Positions 44,441 through 55,599 of a stretch of 64,000 bases of DNA are shown here, piece by piece. Every line of letters begins with the position of its first letter. Position 1 is the first letter of the stretch. A program made the translations under genes and the position numbers. The stretch is from Catonia carolina (Eukaryota > Arthropoda > Insecta > Hemiptera > Achilidae), in the NCBI GenBank assembly GCA_035578175.1, contig JAQMRL010000001.1, positions 49,313,553-49,377,552 on the forward strand, in the 5' to 3' direction. A model generated the notes under the pieces. The model was not told where the DNA came from and ran no database searches. It saw nothing but the letters and a program-made list of their open reading frames with translations.

Positions 44441-46257
44441 GTTTATTTGATTGTTTCTAGTGACTTTGAAATTGGGTTAAAGTTAAAAACTAATGATTTA
44501 CGATTTATTTGAAAAACCTTATCAAAGACCTCAGACAAAAATGTCATTAAAGATAAATTTTACAGTTATGAATTTGTTATATGAAGTTTTAACTGAAAAT
44601 ACACACAGAACCTAATTTAATAAAACTGACATGGGACAAGAGTTTAACGGAAAACAAAGGAAGGATCCCGGTCACGTAGCCGCAGCCGTAAACTAAAGGC
44701 GGCAGTAAATATAAAATTCAAATCGCTTCCTGAATTCAAAGTGAAAACGTTAATACTGTAATTATAAAATGCAGTAAAACATTTAGGTAGAAGTAGGGTA
44801 TATCTACAAAAACTAATATACGAACGATGCATCACGGGGAATGTGTATAAAAGTATATTGTACATTACGCTAGTAGTGAAATTAAAGTTTCGTTTATCTT
44901 TCATTTTTTGCAGAAAAAAATACAATAATTTATATTATTTTTGATAATTCTATGAATTGCGCATGTACAGTACATTTATTACTGTTATTAAGTGTCTTTA
45001 TCTTTGAGACGTGACTGTGATTAAAATTTACGGACATACATTTGAGGCCTCATACATAATGCAAGTATTGTGATTTTTATAGTTGGTTGGTCTACACTAT
45101 TTTTGAATTATTAAAATATTTTATTACATTTCTCAAAATATTGGACAGTTAGAACTATTAGTCATTGATTAAAAGGAATAATAAACTTAAACACAAAGAA
45201 TTTTAAATGCCATATGTTTTTAGTTTTATTAAAAAAAAATTTAAAATTGACAAACAGAAAAATGGCTTAATCAACAAATTTTTGATATATACACCTACCT
45301 GACGTTCTGCAGAAAAGGTAAAATAAATAATGAAGCAAATACGAGTATTTATTTCAGAAGTAAAGTAAAAATTACTGTTTTATTGACGACTATTATTATT
45401 GCATCACTGTACTTAAAAGTAAATGTTTTATATAATCACAAATTTAAACACACATATTCTTGCTAAACGTATTAAAAGGTTATGATGGTCATCAGCCGTG
45501 TCATGCCACATTTTCATCACGTCATTCAGTTCCTTTGTAATGGTTACACACAGGGTCAAGTACGCAAAACTACGTATAACTTACATAAATAGGGTACATA
45601 TAACTAGCTGCTTTTAATGATATCAGCTGCAGCATTTAGTGACCTGATATTTTAAAACATCATAATCAAAACTTAAAAGTGTTTTCTTTTGTAGAAACAA
45701 AATTGAATTCCATTACCGTAAATTAATATTACATTATTTTTACAAAAATATAATAAAAATATTATATTTTAACCCTGCACACTTAAATTTTTAAAAAAAA
45801 TATTTCAAATGACTGTAAAGGAAAATGGTTAAATGGTTAAATGCGCTTTGAAGAAATGCTGAAACGACAATGACGATACTGAAACGAAACTGACAATGGG
45901 TTCACTTCATTACATCCATTTGCGTTTTCTAAAAGCTCAGTTTGTTGAAACTTTAGTTTAAATACTTCACAAGTTTTTAAATAGAGTGTAGGTATATAAT
46001 AAAAAATTAACAATTATACATCAGTTGCATAAGCATTGATAAAGGTAACATCAAAGGTGTTATTTTCAAAACAACTGTATTTATATGGCCTACTACTTCG
46101 AAACGACACAAACGAAATATGTATTTTTAAACCAGTCTGCAACTATGTTATCCTTTTGTGAGACACAAGTAAATCAAGTGTCCAACCTATTCAGCGATTT
46201 CAGTCAACAGTCTTTGCAGCTATGATAGTTGTGCTCTGGTTTATGTAAAAATTCTTA
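44441..46257. other. Mostly unassigned; possible Jockey scrap at the right edge
   Basis: At 46185-46245 the frame IQRFQSTVFAAMIVVLWF recalls IQRFQSK..R.IVNAPWYV of Jockey, immediately left of the TTAA element. Otherwise AT-rich spacer; the 93-codon minus frame at 44644-44925 shows no motif. Confidence 0.35.
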
Positions 46258-46441
46258 TTAAGGGGAGCACTATACCTCGAAAATCGAAAAAATCGATTTT
46301 TGTAATTTTAGAGCCATTGCCTTCTGAATATTTTTTTGTGTAATTACATATTAAAATTATAACTGTACCATTGAAATTACGGAAGCTATGCAGATATTTG
46401 TTAAGTAATGTTTTGACCAGAATTTATTTTAATTGAGTTAA

Positions 46442-46597
46442 TTTGTGGTAACAATTAAGAGTTACAATATTCAAAGGACACAAAAAGTTGAGAAGGCAAT
46501 GAAAGTGTGTCAAAAGAAGCAAGATAAGAGAAAAAAGAGGAAATTATTTGAGGAAAAAGAACAGTCTGGTGAGAATCAATATTATGGTGCAGGCTGA
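46442..46597 (+). pseudogene. Putative transposase C-terminal tail
   Basis: An open run of about 50 codons ends at TGA 46595-46597. It is strongly basic in the middle (CQKKQDKRKKRKLFEEKEQS) and finishes NQYYGAG. A basic stretch followed by a Y-G-x-G terminus is how I remember Kolobok-type (Mutator-like annotated) transposases ending, but I cannot confirm it. It lies only 180 bp from the left end and points inward, so the element must have lost the intervening 5' coding part. Confidence 0.35.
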
Positions 46598-47085
46598 TTT
46601 AAGGTTAAGTAAATCTTTACAGCTCATTTCCTGCAAATTCACGTTTTCTCATATAGGTACAGTTTTTTCAAAAAAAACTCTTGAAGGTTTCTTAAACTTT
46701 GAAGGTTGAATTTTTTTGAACATGTCTCCCAGTATAATTGTGACATATGGTACTAGAATCATTGCAGTATTATTACTAAGTTCGAAAAAAATAAAAAAAT
46801 CTGCAAAAAAATTAAATTGTTTTTGCATTTTCCGAAAAAAACATTCTCGAAATAGCAGTGGTAACCGGGTAAAAGTGCATAAGTCTAAAAACGTAATTTT
46901 TCAGTACACAACTTTTTATCTTTAGTTTGTTCTCAAAAATGATGTATTTGAAGCACAAATACCGTTTTAATGGTATTTTAACAAAAATTACTTGCTCTTT
47001 AAGATGCATTAAAGAAACAATTATATTCACTAATACTTTTTAAAATACAGTAGTTATGTTCTTTTGCTCGGAAAATCTTGGTAAG

Positions 47086-47365
47086 GTAAAAATACATAAA
47101 TCTACTTATGTAGTTTTACTCAAGTCACATTTCACTTTCATCACATTTTTTGGTTGGGTAAAAGTGCATAAGTACACATACGTAGTTTTACTCATGTCAC
47201 ATTTCACTCTCATCACAAAATTTTTGGTTGGGTAAAAATACATAAGTATACATACGTAGTTTTACTCATGTCATGTGTAAACATTTTCTTCACATTTCGA
47301 ACTCATCACAACATTTTAGGATGGTAAAAGTACATAAGTATACAAATGTATTTTTTCTAACGTTT
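47086..47365 (+). repeat. ~74-bp tandem array of palindromic motifs inside the TTAA element
   Basis: Four units begin GTAAAA-x-TRCATAA at 47086, 47158, 47232 and 47333 (spacings 72, 74 and 101; the last includes extra sequence). Each unit carries a near-palindrome of the form GTAAAA..CATAAGTATAC-TACGTA.TTTTAC, then CTCATGTCACATTTC and CATCACA. Isolated copies occur at 46869 and 49999, with further diverged ones between 50070 and 50260. Confidence 0.8.
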
Positions 47366-47639
47366 GTAACTTATGTTTTCTTGTTAGGTCTGATTTAGAG
47401 ATTGTGCACAAGTTTATATTCTATTACTTAATTTTTAATTGGTAATCGGTTTTTTTATTAATACAAAACTGGGTGATATGCAAGTAGTAAAACATTCAGA
47501 AATACAAAATGATTGTTATAAAGTTTATAAAATATCATATTTTATGTTCAAAGCTGTTTTATCAGCAAGTTTTCTACTCAAGTGCCAGACCCGTCAAACC
47601 GTCGTTTCTCCAATATTTTCTCCATGATGTTCCTTGGAT

Positions 47640-48518
47640 AATTCATGCCTTGGGATCAATTTTTTTCTGTGACTGGAATAGGCACCCATGCAGCCTTTTG
47701 AATAACTTTGGTAACGTGTTCAGCTGCAAACTTAATTTTTTCTTCTGATTTTAGAAATAAATTTGTAATATTATTTTCTACAGAACGTTGAAAACTTTTC
47801 CAATCAGTATTTTTATTACAAAGAGTTTGAGATTTCTTTTTTAATAATATTTGTTCTGATTGTAGCAATAACTGGGGTGTGATCGGATGAAGAATCACAA
47901 CAATTTTCAATATCAATAGAAAATTTGGAAATATTTATAACAAAAAAATCTAACAGGTCTGGAATTTTGTTCGCATCTGTTGGTCAGTGTGTTGGTTGAC
48001 CACCAGACAGTGTGTCTAAATTGAGATTATTAATACACTTTTTAACGTTCTTCCTCGTAAGGTTGTTAAACGAGAACCCCAAAAAATATTTTTGGCATTC
48101 CAGTCTCCTCCTGCTATGAAACGGTAACCCAATGTTTTAAAGTATTCAGTAAATTTATTGTCTGCAACAGAATGTCTTGGTGGACAATACACTGAGGATA
48201 CTACTATGGGATCACACCAATCCAATATTTGGACACTAGTAGCTTGTAAGTGAGAAGTGCAATACTGCGGAAGTTCATGGTGTTTAATTGAATTTTTTAT
48301 GATCACGGCTGTACCACCATGGGCTCTCCCATATGGATGTTGGGAATTGTAAAAAGAATAATTTTAAATTTTAAAGAAATTACGATCAGTGAAATGGGTC
48401 TCTGATATTAACAGAATATCCAGTTTATATTTATCAAAATTAAAGTTTCTATTTCCTGGTATCACGGCGCTAAACCATTGATATTCCAAGAAGCATTTCT
48501 CAAAAATTTTATGCACAT
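47640..48518 (-). pseudogene. Jockey ORF2 endonuclease (EEP-type)
   Basis: It would nick target DNA. Likely start ATG at 48516-48518, then FLRNASWNINGLA (opening WN.NGL block), LLISETHFTDRNFF (catalytic Glu of SETH), and an open 96-codon run 48016-48306. That run has SVYCPPRHSVADNKF, FIAGGDWNAKN (GD.N core; Trp replaces the usual Phe) and WGSRLTT-RGR. After a frameshift SSDHTPVIATIRTN (catalytic SDH) follows, with the post-domain run to 47656 and ILEKRRFDG at the truncated end. All three catalytic clusters are visible but the frame is broken at least twice. Confidence 0.82.
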
Positions 48519-48820
48519 AATTTATTTATCACATTTGTCAGAAGGTTCATTAATGTAACAATTTGATTAACCAATAATTCAATTTGATCTGATAATTTAC
48601 TAATTTTATTGACATTATTATGCAAATCATTCTCATCGATTTTTTTGTACAGCATGATGATATGACCGGTAGTGCCTTGTTTCTTGTTGAGAACCTAAGT
48701 ATTGCTGTGTGAATTCTGGAAAATGTTAATTACTGAGATTATTATTTAAGTTAAATTCTCTTATTTGCAATGGATTAGTAGGTGAATTCCTCGTTGCTAA
48801 TCGCCCTTTCATTTTTCTCT

Positions 48821-49500
48821 CTAAAATTTCTTTGTAAACCCTACATCCCCTGAAGTTGGCTGGGTGGTCATCCAGGTACAACGCACACACATAGCAGTTA
48901 TAATTTTATCTTTCGGATAATGTTCCTTTTTATGAACTTGTGCGCATTTTACACATCTATAAGGACGCATAGAATTATTACGAGTACGGCTGTATTGTTG
49001 GTAGCTCATGCACTGAACAATGCCAGAGGTTTTCCTCGGCGGTTCAAAGGAAACCGCGCAAATACATACATATTTTAGTTAAAAATATCCTTATTTTCTT
49101 TTGGCTCTAAATTTATAAAAAAAACATAGAAAAATTAGCCTTAGTGATTCTTATAACTTAACAATATCTGCAATACCATATAATATTACGGGTGGTGGTT
49201 TTGGGATTTTTTCTTTACAATTTTAATTTCTTCCATAGGAAGTTAGCTAAATCTATTTGTTAGCTCAAAATTTCAGTTTTATTTGTTTTTGCTTGGTTAG
49301 AATTCAACCGAAATTTATTTGTTGTGGTTCTTAATACAGGCACTGTATGCCTGAGATATATCAGAATTATTATCATGTTCTGATTGACAACTGATGACAA
49401 TGCCTTCATTATTATTTTGTCTGTAAACCTTTATGGTGTCCTTTGTTGACGATAAGGAAGAAGAAGAAGGTCGTTTCAACTGAGGGGCAGAGCGTGTTGC
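48821..49500 (-). pseudogene. Jockey ORF1 (gag-like) C-terminal half with zinc knuckles
   Basis: An RNA-binding nucleocapsid-like protein in the intact element. Readable pieces in order are SSLSSTKDTIKVYRQNNN, PPPVILYGIADIVKL (the PPPI.LYGI.D block), PPRKTSGIVQCMSYQQYSRT and YRCVKCAQVHKKEHYPKDK. The last is a CCHC knuckle CX2CX4HX4 in which the fourth ligand reads Tyr instead of Cys; a second motif CVRCTWMTTQPTSGD follows. The 62-codon run 48821-49009 is the part without stops. Confidence 0.78.
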
Positions 49501-50399
49501 CTGTTCAAGATTTTGATCTCACTGTAAGTTTTCATTGATGACAACAGGGATATTTCCATATGATTGAAAACCAGCTGAGTCGTTAAACATACTGATATTT
49601 TATTCTATCCCTTTGAAGGTTATTTTTTTTTAAGAAAAATAAATTATAAAAAAATACTAAATTCAAACCTGAAAGATGGCTCCCCAGGCACAAAAAATTT
49701 ATTATTAAAAACTGCATAATGCAAGCTGAGTTCACGTATAAATAACTTAAGAAATAAGTCAACATTCCAGACGATAAAATCCAACAAACTTATCGTTATG
49801 ACAACAATGACTCGAGTATTGAAAATAGTGTATAATAATAAATAAACTGTTATAATTCACTTTCAAAAACTTCACATATATTTTCATGTGCTAATTGGAA
49901 AGCAGTAATGATGTTTAGAATCAATGAGGAAAATGCATAATATACACTTATGACTTATTTTTACTACACGCGTTCGATTATGAAAGCCACAGAGTTGGGT
50001 AAAACTACATAAGTATACTTGAGAACATTTACTCAGGAGACGGTTTCGAAGCAGTCAATCAAAATAACAGGGAAGAAATACATATGTTGACTTAAGTATA
50101 TTTACCCAAACATTAACTGAATAGTAACTAGTATTTCGCATTTGAGTAAACATAGTTATGTATACATGTGCAGTTTTACATAACCTAAAAATTTAATTTT
50201 CAAACATGCGTAAAAATAAATAAGTGAACATAACAATGTTTACCCTAACGGCCAGACTGCTCAACTGTGAGTTATGCATATTGTACCAACCTATATCTTC
50301 CTTAATATAGACGATAGAGTTATGTCGTTTTACCCAAAGATAGAGAAAAAAAAATACTATACATACAACTCAAAACCTAAAAATACGAAAAAATGGACT

Positions 50400-50418
50400 T
50401 AGCGATACTGTATCGCTA
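50400..50418. repeat. Perfect 8-bp hairpin in the right arm of the TTAA element
   Basis: TAGCGATA (50400-50407), CTG, TATCGCTA (50411-50418). Immediately followed by another inverted pair AGCTCT/AGAGCT. Probably part of the element's subterminal structure. Confidence 0.7.
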
Positions 50419-50574
50419 GCTCTATATTAATAATTCTAGCACCAGAGCTTAAAAAGAGGTCATAGAAAATGCACAAAAAATTAATGCCCTAACTCTTAAC
50501 GGTTTCTTAGAAACGTGTACCTAAAAGAGGTCAATTTAACATGGGTTAGATAGGAAGTATAGTGCTCCCCTTAA

Positions 50575-51216
50575 AAACAATATATTTATTTTAACAGTTA
50601 GGGACAAAAATTTTTTTTTTTTTTCAGCGAGTGAAAAATGGCTTATATTGCACGAAAATTATTTGGCCTGCAATTTACGGGACAACGGTCGTGCAATACG
50701 AAGACAAAAACATAGTTATTCAACATATTAATTTGTTTGGTAGGCTACCTTCTTAATAAAACTTAATTACTTTTGTATTTTAGAAGTTTAGCCTCCTAAT
50801 TTATTTGTGATAATTTATCAATTTGCACAGATTACATGAACAGTCAATTTTTAAAGGTTATAGTGAGCGAATTTTCTCATGTAATTTCAGTTTTCATAAA
50901 TCTATTTATTGCTATAAAAAAACAGATTGTGTAAAACTGAATTAATTTACTATTTCAAGTACTGTACATGAATTTCATTTAGTTGTTTACAAACGAAATT
51001 TTCCGTAAAGTAATCGTATTAGAACATTAATGTATTTTACATTGATGTAAAATTTATAATCAAGTTAGTTTTAAATTAATGTAAGCTAGTAAAGAGATTT
51101 TAATCAACTTTTCTCATTCGTACTAGATTTATTGTTTTACAGGAAATTATCTGAAATTTGTGAAATACGTGGTCTATTTTATCTGATTTGCTAATTATTA
51201 AATTATTGGCTATTAT
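50575..51216. other. No recognisable gene
   Basis: AT-rich flank between the TTAA element and the RTE-like LINE; the T-run at 50608-50624 is simple sequence. Confidence 0.5.
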
Positions 51217-51227
51217 AGGTAACGTTA

Positions 51228-52294
51228 CCGTGTACAACATGAAAAAATGGTTGAAATAATGAGATAAACTGGTATTGATGAAAAGGACATGAGAATAATC
51301 ACAAACTTGTACTGGGGCCAAACAGCAAAAATGAGGGTAGATGGCGAAACAACAGATGAGATAAGAATAAGAAGAGGAGTCCGACAGGGATGTGTCTTGT
51401 CGCCGTTGCTGTTCAACTGCTATTCGGAACAGATTTTTAGAGAGGCATTGGATGGTGAAGAGGAGCATGGAATACCAATTCAAGGTGAGAGAATCAACAA
51501 TATAAGGTATGCGGATGACACCATAGTACTTGCCGATAGTGAAGGTCTACAGCATCTAGTGAGCAAAATAGCCACAGTAAGTTGCAAATATGGCCTTGAT
51601 ATCAACAGTAAGAAAACGAAGTTCATGTTGATCTCCAAGCACAGAAACGACAATGCCAAAATTTTCGTCAATAACCAGCAATTAGAACGTGTGAAACACA
51701 CAATGTACCTGGGAACAATGATAAATGAAAATTGGGATATGGCACTGGAGATTAAATATCGCATAGCAAGGGCAACAGCTGCTTTCAATAAAATGAACAG
51801 AGTTTTCAGGAGCCATGATCTTACCATTGAAACGAAAATCAGACTTTTGAGGTGCTACATCTTCTCTATTTTGCTGTATGGAGCAGAGTCATGGACATTG
51901 AACAAGAGTATGATTAAACGTATAGAAGCCTTTGAATTGTGGTTGTACCGGAGAATGCTTAAAATATCATGGACAGAGCATGTAACAAATGAAGAAGCTC
52001 TGGGACGGATGAAGAAATCCAGAGAAATATTGAACACCATCAAGATCCGTAAACTTCAGTATTTGGGACACGTCATGCGGAATGAGTCCAGATACTCTTT
52101 GATACAGCTCATTGTGCAAGGGAGGATAGATGGAAGGAGAGGACCAGGAAGAAGAAGAATATCCTGGCTACACAACCTCAGGGAATGGACCGGAAAGACA
52201 TCTGCTGAACTTTTCCGTATTGCTGTCAGCAAAGTGAGAATTGCCATGCTAGTCGCCAACATCCGAAACGGATAGCGCACTAAAAGAAGAAGAG
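51228..52294 (+). mobile_element. RTE-like LINE, 5'-truncated, with 11-bp TSD
   Basis: Perfect direct repeats AGGTAACGTTA at 51217-51227 and 52295-52305. The inserted sequence opens CGTGTACAACATGAA (RVQHEKMVE of the RT) and closes TAGCGCACTAAAAGAAGAAGAG. The whole 3' UTR is therefore about 20 bp, ending in a GAAGAAG simple tail. Both traits (very short UTR, short simple-repeat tail) are common in RTE-type LINEs. Truncation lies inside the RT palm. Confidence 0.9.
51231..52275 (+). pseudogene. RTE-like reverse transcriptase, C-terminal part
   Basis: The 328-codon open run 51289-52275 has RRGVRQGCVLSPLLFN (residues 28-43), catalytic YADD (74-77), GLDINSKKTKFM (102-113), YLGTMI (140-145), the thumb CYIFSILLYGAESWTLN (189-205), YRRMLKISWTEHVTNEE (220-236), LQYLGHVMRNE (257-267) and the basic GRRGPGRRRISWL (282-294). 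It ends normally at TAG. Upstream of 51289 the same frame reads RVQHEKMVEIMR, then one TAA (51266 region), so the surviving RT piece has a single stop. Overlapping minus-strand frames (51100-52280) are antisense shadows. Confidence 0.9.
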
Positions 52295-52305
52295 AGGTAA
52301 CGTTA

Positions 52306-54389
52306 ATTACCTCATTTGTAAGAGAGTAACCTGTAGTAAACCAGTGAGAGTATACCTGACACTAATGGTTAATAAATAGTAAAAACATAAAAAATACCAA
52401 TTGTCAGCCATTATTAATACTATTGATAACGAAAAAATAAAGTATAACAAGCAATTAAAAAACACAAAAGTAAATTAAAATTAATCTAATTATCAATTAA
52501 AATATTTTTTAAAAACATTTATGAAGAAAATATAAAACAAATTCAAATGTGTATACGCATAAATTTTAGTTTTATATTTACTTTTAGTACAAAGTTAATG
52601 TAATTTTTATTTATCTTCTGTGTATAAAAGAGGATTGTAAAGGTTTAATTTAAAAATGAGTGTGCATAGTGTACAGAAGAAACAAAAATTAAAACTAGGA
52701 TAATACATTAGAAGATAAAAAAAGAAACGTGGCTATTAGCATTAAAAGAACTGCATTGCACTAATTTAATTTTATAGCTGTCTTAACTGGTAAATGACTA
52801 TTTATTTAGCCAACAAGCTCTTACAGATAAGATTAGTTTTATTCTTACTAATAAAATTAAAGAAGATTGTTTGCGAACAAACAAACAAACAAACAAATAA
52901 ACAAAAAGTACAGGTTCTAACGGTTTTCTTCAAATCTTATCAGTGAAAAATTATGAAATACTCTATAATACTGCATTAAATTTAGCTCAAAATTTATGGT
53001 ATTAGATTTGTTCGGTTAATTTATTTTGAGTTGGTCCAAAACTGTAATTAGACTGCAAAAAGAGACAAAATACAGCCACCTAACATCAGCAATTAAGACA
53101 AAAATAGAACAATTTGCAAAGGACGATTACACAATATAAATCAGTTCAAAAATAAATACAAATTGAATCCTAATTATTTTTTTCTCGAGTTTGTATAAAA
53201 ACCACAGAAACTTGCTATGGGCAGAATTTCTTAAAGGAGTCACAATGCATATCTTGTCATGTTAACCTTTTACTCGTTTTCACAGTAACAGATTAAGATA
53301 TTGGCTTAAAATATTTACTTCATATTCTGTTTCATGTGGTACAACTTTAAATAAAAGGATTCTCTAAAGTAGTCACTTTAAATGAAGTAAAAGTTTTTTC
53401 TTTATTACAAACGCAGTATCTCCCAAAGTATCAAAAATACACCCGTTACTGCAGATTAAAACAATTTACAAAAAATTCCCTCCATCAGTAGTTGTATTGT
53501 ACTACTGTGAGAAACTTTAAAATAAAAACTTCTGTAGATTCTGTAATTATGTTATTATTTTATCTAAAGAACTAAGTTTTCAGAAAAGTTACATTATAAG
53601 AAGAAACATTACATATTTCATATATTCCAAACATCATAATGTTAATAAAATAAGTACAAAACAGAATCCAAAGTTAATTTATAATATTATTTATGCTTCT
53701 AATACCCACTGTTGCCAAACGAGTACTAGAGAAAAACATTACCTTCATTAATTCAGTAACAATAGAATAACAAAATTAATTCAGTAACATAGAATATAAA
53801 AAATATAATAGAAAAACCAAGAAGAAATATGTAACTGAATCCCAGGTATAACACTCTTTATCGTCATGACAAGGATAATTAAATAATTATAACAAAATTT
53901 CAGTGCTCAGAATTTAATAAATTATAACTTATTTTAAAGATAACAGATCAGGATATCTATTGGCACGGAAAACACAAGTCAAAATTTTAACTGTAAATTC
54001 ATTGTGACCTCTTATCTTTTTTAATCATAAACACATTATTGCAATTATATAGTTTTATAATTATACATATCAGCGTACATTCCCTAAAGGTTGACTTCAC
54101 GCTTTAGGGGAGTACTACAATATTATTATATAAACATTCACTCACACGATCCATGCAACCAACAATATAAAGATTAACACAATTTCTGGTCAGATGTTCT
54201 TTAGTTAGCTGATTTCGAAGAATTTGTCAGCAATAATCACTCATAACCAATCCTTATGTTACTGAATTATTTCTTATTGATAAAACTTTCGATGAAACCG
54301 CCATTTTAGATAGATTAACTAAATATTCCTTTCTCTACTATTACCTCCATCAAAAATTTTATTATCAGTAATATTTATACTAAATTATG
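52306..54389. other. AT-rich stretch without recognisable gene
   Basis: Contains a small AAAC simple repeat (52876-52906). No motif-bearing ORF and no shared repeat noticed. Confidence 0.5.
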
Positions 54390-54720
54390 TTTTTTTTAAA
54401 TCTATTTAAAGTCTCGTCGACTACTCATCCGTTAGCGACTACGTTATATGATTATACAGATAATGAAAACATAGGTAGGCTGTACAAGGAATAAAAACAT
54501 ACATTTTTTATCCGAGGCGGTGAGAAAAACTCATGTTCACTCCCTCACGAAGGGGAAGTAGTGTTGGGCTCAATTAAGGCGTCCTCGTCCATCCCCAAGT
54601 AGGCTGCAACCGTCTACCAAACAAAAACCCGCCGCCTGGTCACTTGACACGACATCAGCAAAGAACCTTCCACCTGCCTCGGAACGGTTTATATAATACT
54701 GCAAGGAAAATGTTGGGTTA
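54390..54720 (-). repeat. LINE/SINE-type 3' tail of the RNase-H LINE group
   Basis: A T-run at 54390-54397 (poly(A) on the minus strand) follows GTAGTCGCTAACGG...GACGAGACTTTAAATAGA, a diverged version of the shared tail block. Upstream, a GC-richer body (54500-54720) with TCGGATAAAAAATG and GCCTTAATTGAGCCC has no SINE head that I can see, so it is more likely a LINE 3' UTR. The upstream limit is unknown. Confidence 0.5.
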
Positions 54721-55200
54721 AAATATTTACACACTGTCAGTGGGGTGTGAAAAGGAACCGTAGCCTAATTCCCCTCTCGCTGTCACCGACGAACAATCAC
54801 TTCCTCACTTTCATTCATCTCTTTCATCACCAGCTCAGGAAATTAGTGTGCCTACTTTCTGCGATAGGGACAGAATTGATTTACTGTGGGAGAGGGTGAT
54901 CCCGCTGATCTCTAGATGTCTCCTCCCTCTGCAGTCTCCCGAACACGCTCTCCACAAACTAAACGACCAACGTTCACTCTCCTCATCCCGCAGCATCGCT
55001 GCCCCTACTCTCTCTGAGAAAAGACAGGCATTAATGCAATGAAAACTATGTCTTTTTCAGCGGTTGAGCGATGTGAATAGCTATTAAACCAAATCCAAAA
55101 AAAACGTACTTTCCTGTAAAACATTTCGTAATTAAAATGCTTACCACATGAAAAATCAACTAGATAAATAAACCGTTATAAACATTTTAAACAGAAAAAA
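54721..55200. other. GC-richer patch, function unknown
   Basis: 54780-55040 is clearly less AT-rich than the window and has a 64-codon plus frame (54848-55042, WERVIPLISRCLLPLQSPEH inside) as well as a minus open run. Ser/Leu-rich, no motif. It may be the body of the minus-strand LINE whose tail lies at 54390, or unrelated sequence. Confidence 0.3.
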
Positions 55201-55218
55201 TTTAATTATCACATAATA

Positions 55219-55560
55219 TTGAACTTAAGTAGTCCAAACATACCAAGAGACCTTCAAACTTCGTCGACAAACGTGTCCACAATCAATCAATCTTTTATTT
55301 ATCAATCAATCAATATTCCGCAAGCAAACAATGCTAAGTATCTTGAGCGGTATTTAGACAAGCGGTTAACGGAACATGCTGATGGAACATCCACACCAAC
55401 TATAAGCGACAATTATGAAATGCATACTGAAACATTTATACGGATTATTAGCCAAGCGATCAAAATCTTCCATGACTTTGAAATTTTTGACGTACAAGGC
55501 GATGCTCTAACACATTATATCACATTTATGGTGCAGCAAACCCGTCAGTCATTTCATTAA
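55219..55560 (+). pseudogene. 113-codon composite ORF, Jockey-like start, unknown end
   Basis: About residues 33-52 read IPQANNAKYLERYLDKRLTE, close to the Jockey block (IPQ..NVKYLG..LDKRLTW). The following 60 residues (ISDNYEMHTETFIRIISQAI and DVQGDALTHYITFMVQQTRQ within) do not resemble Jockey. Composition and codon use look more like true coding DNA than the surrounding sequence. It could be a Jockey copy interrupted by an unrelated insertion, or a captured exon. I do not recognise the second half. Confidence 0.4.
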
Positions 55561-55599
55561 TATAAAAAGTAAATTAAGTTTTCCAAAGTAAATTCTTAC

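Larger units (their letters stand above)
47575..49510 (-). mobile_element. Jockey LINE fragment inserted in the TTAA element
   Basis: A minus-strand Jockey copy covering the end of ORF1 and the endonuclease part of ORF2; the RT and everything 3' of it are absent. It sits between the left (47.1-47.4 kb) and right (50.0-50.3 kb) motif arrays of the TTAA element, so it arrived after that element. Lack of an A-tail at its 3' side means the copy was later deleted rather than simply 5'-truncated. Confidence 0.8.
46262..50570. mobile_element. TTAA-flanked DNA element (Kolobok-like), 4.3 kb including a Jockey insert
   Basis: TTAA at 46258-46261 and 50571-50574. Left end GGGGAGCACTATACCTC and right end, reverse complemented, GGGGAGCACTATACTTC: 16 of 17 identical. 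TTAA duplication is shared by piggyBac and Kolobok superfamilies; a G-run start rather than CCY fits Kolobok better. The interior holds repeated palindromic motifs near both ends, an apparent transposase C-terminal tail, and a Jockey fragment (47575-49510) that accounts for about 1.9 kb. It is a deletion derivative, since most of any transposase is missing. Confidence 0.75.

Noticed and set aside
47086..47365. A CRISPR-like array
   Set aside because: Units are imperfect over their whole length, spacers are not unique, and the context is a eukaryotic DNA transposon.
46262..50570. piggyBac assignment from the TTAA duplication
   Set aside because: The termini start with GGGG rather than CCY and no piggyBac transposase block is visible; Kolobok-like fits better, although unproven.
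51100..52280. Minus-strand ORFs of 62-127 codons
   Set aside because: They lie antisense to the RTE-like reverse transcriptase, whose plus-strand frame has recognisable motifs throughout.
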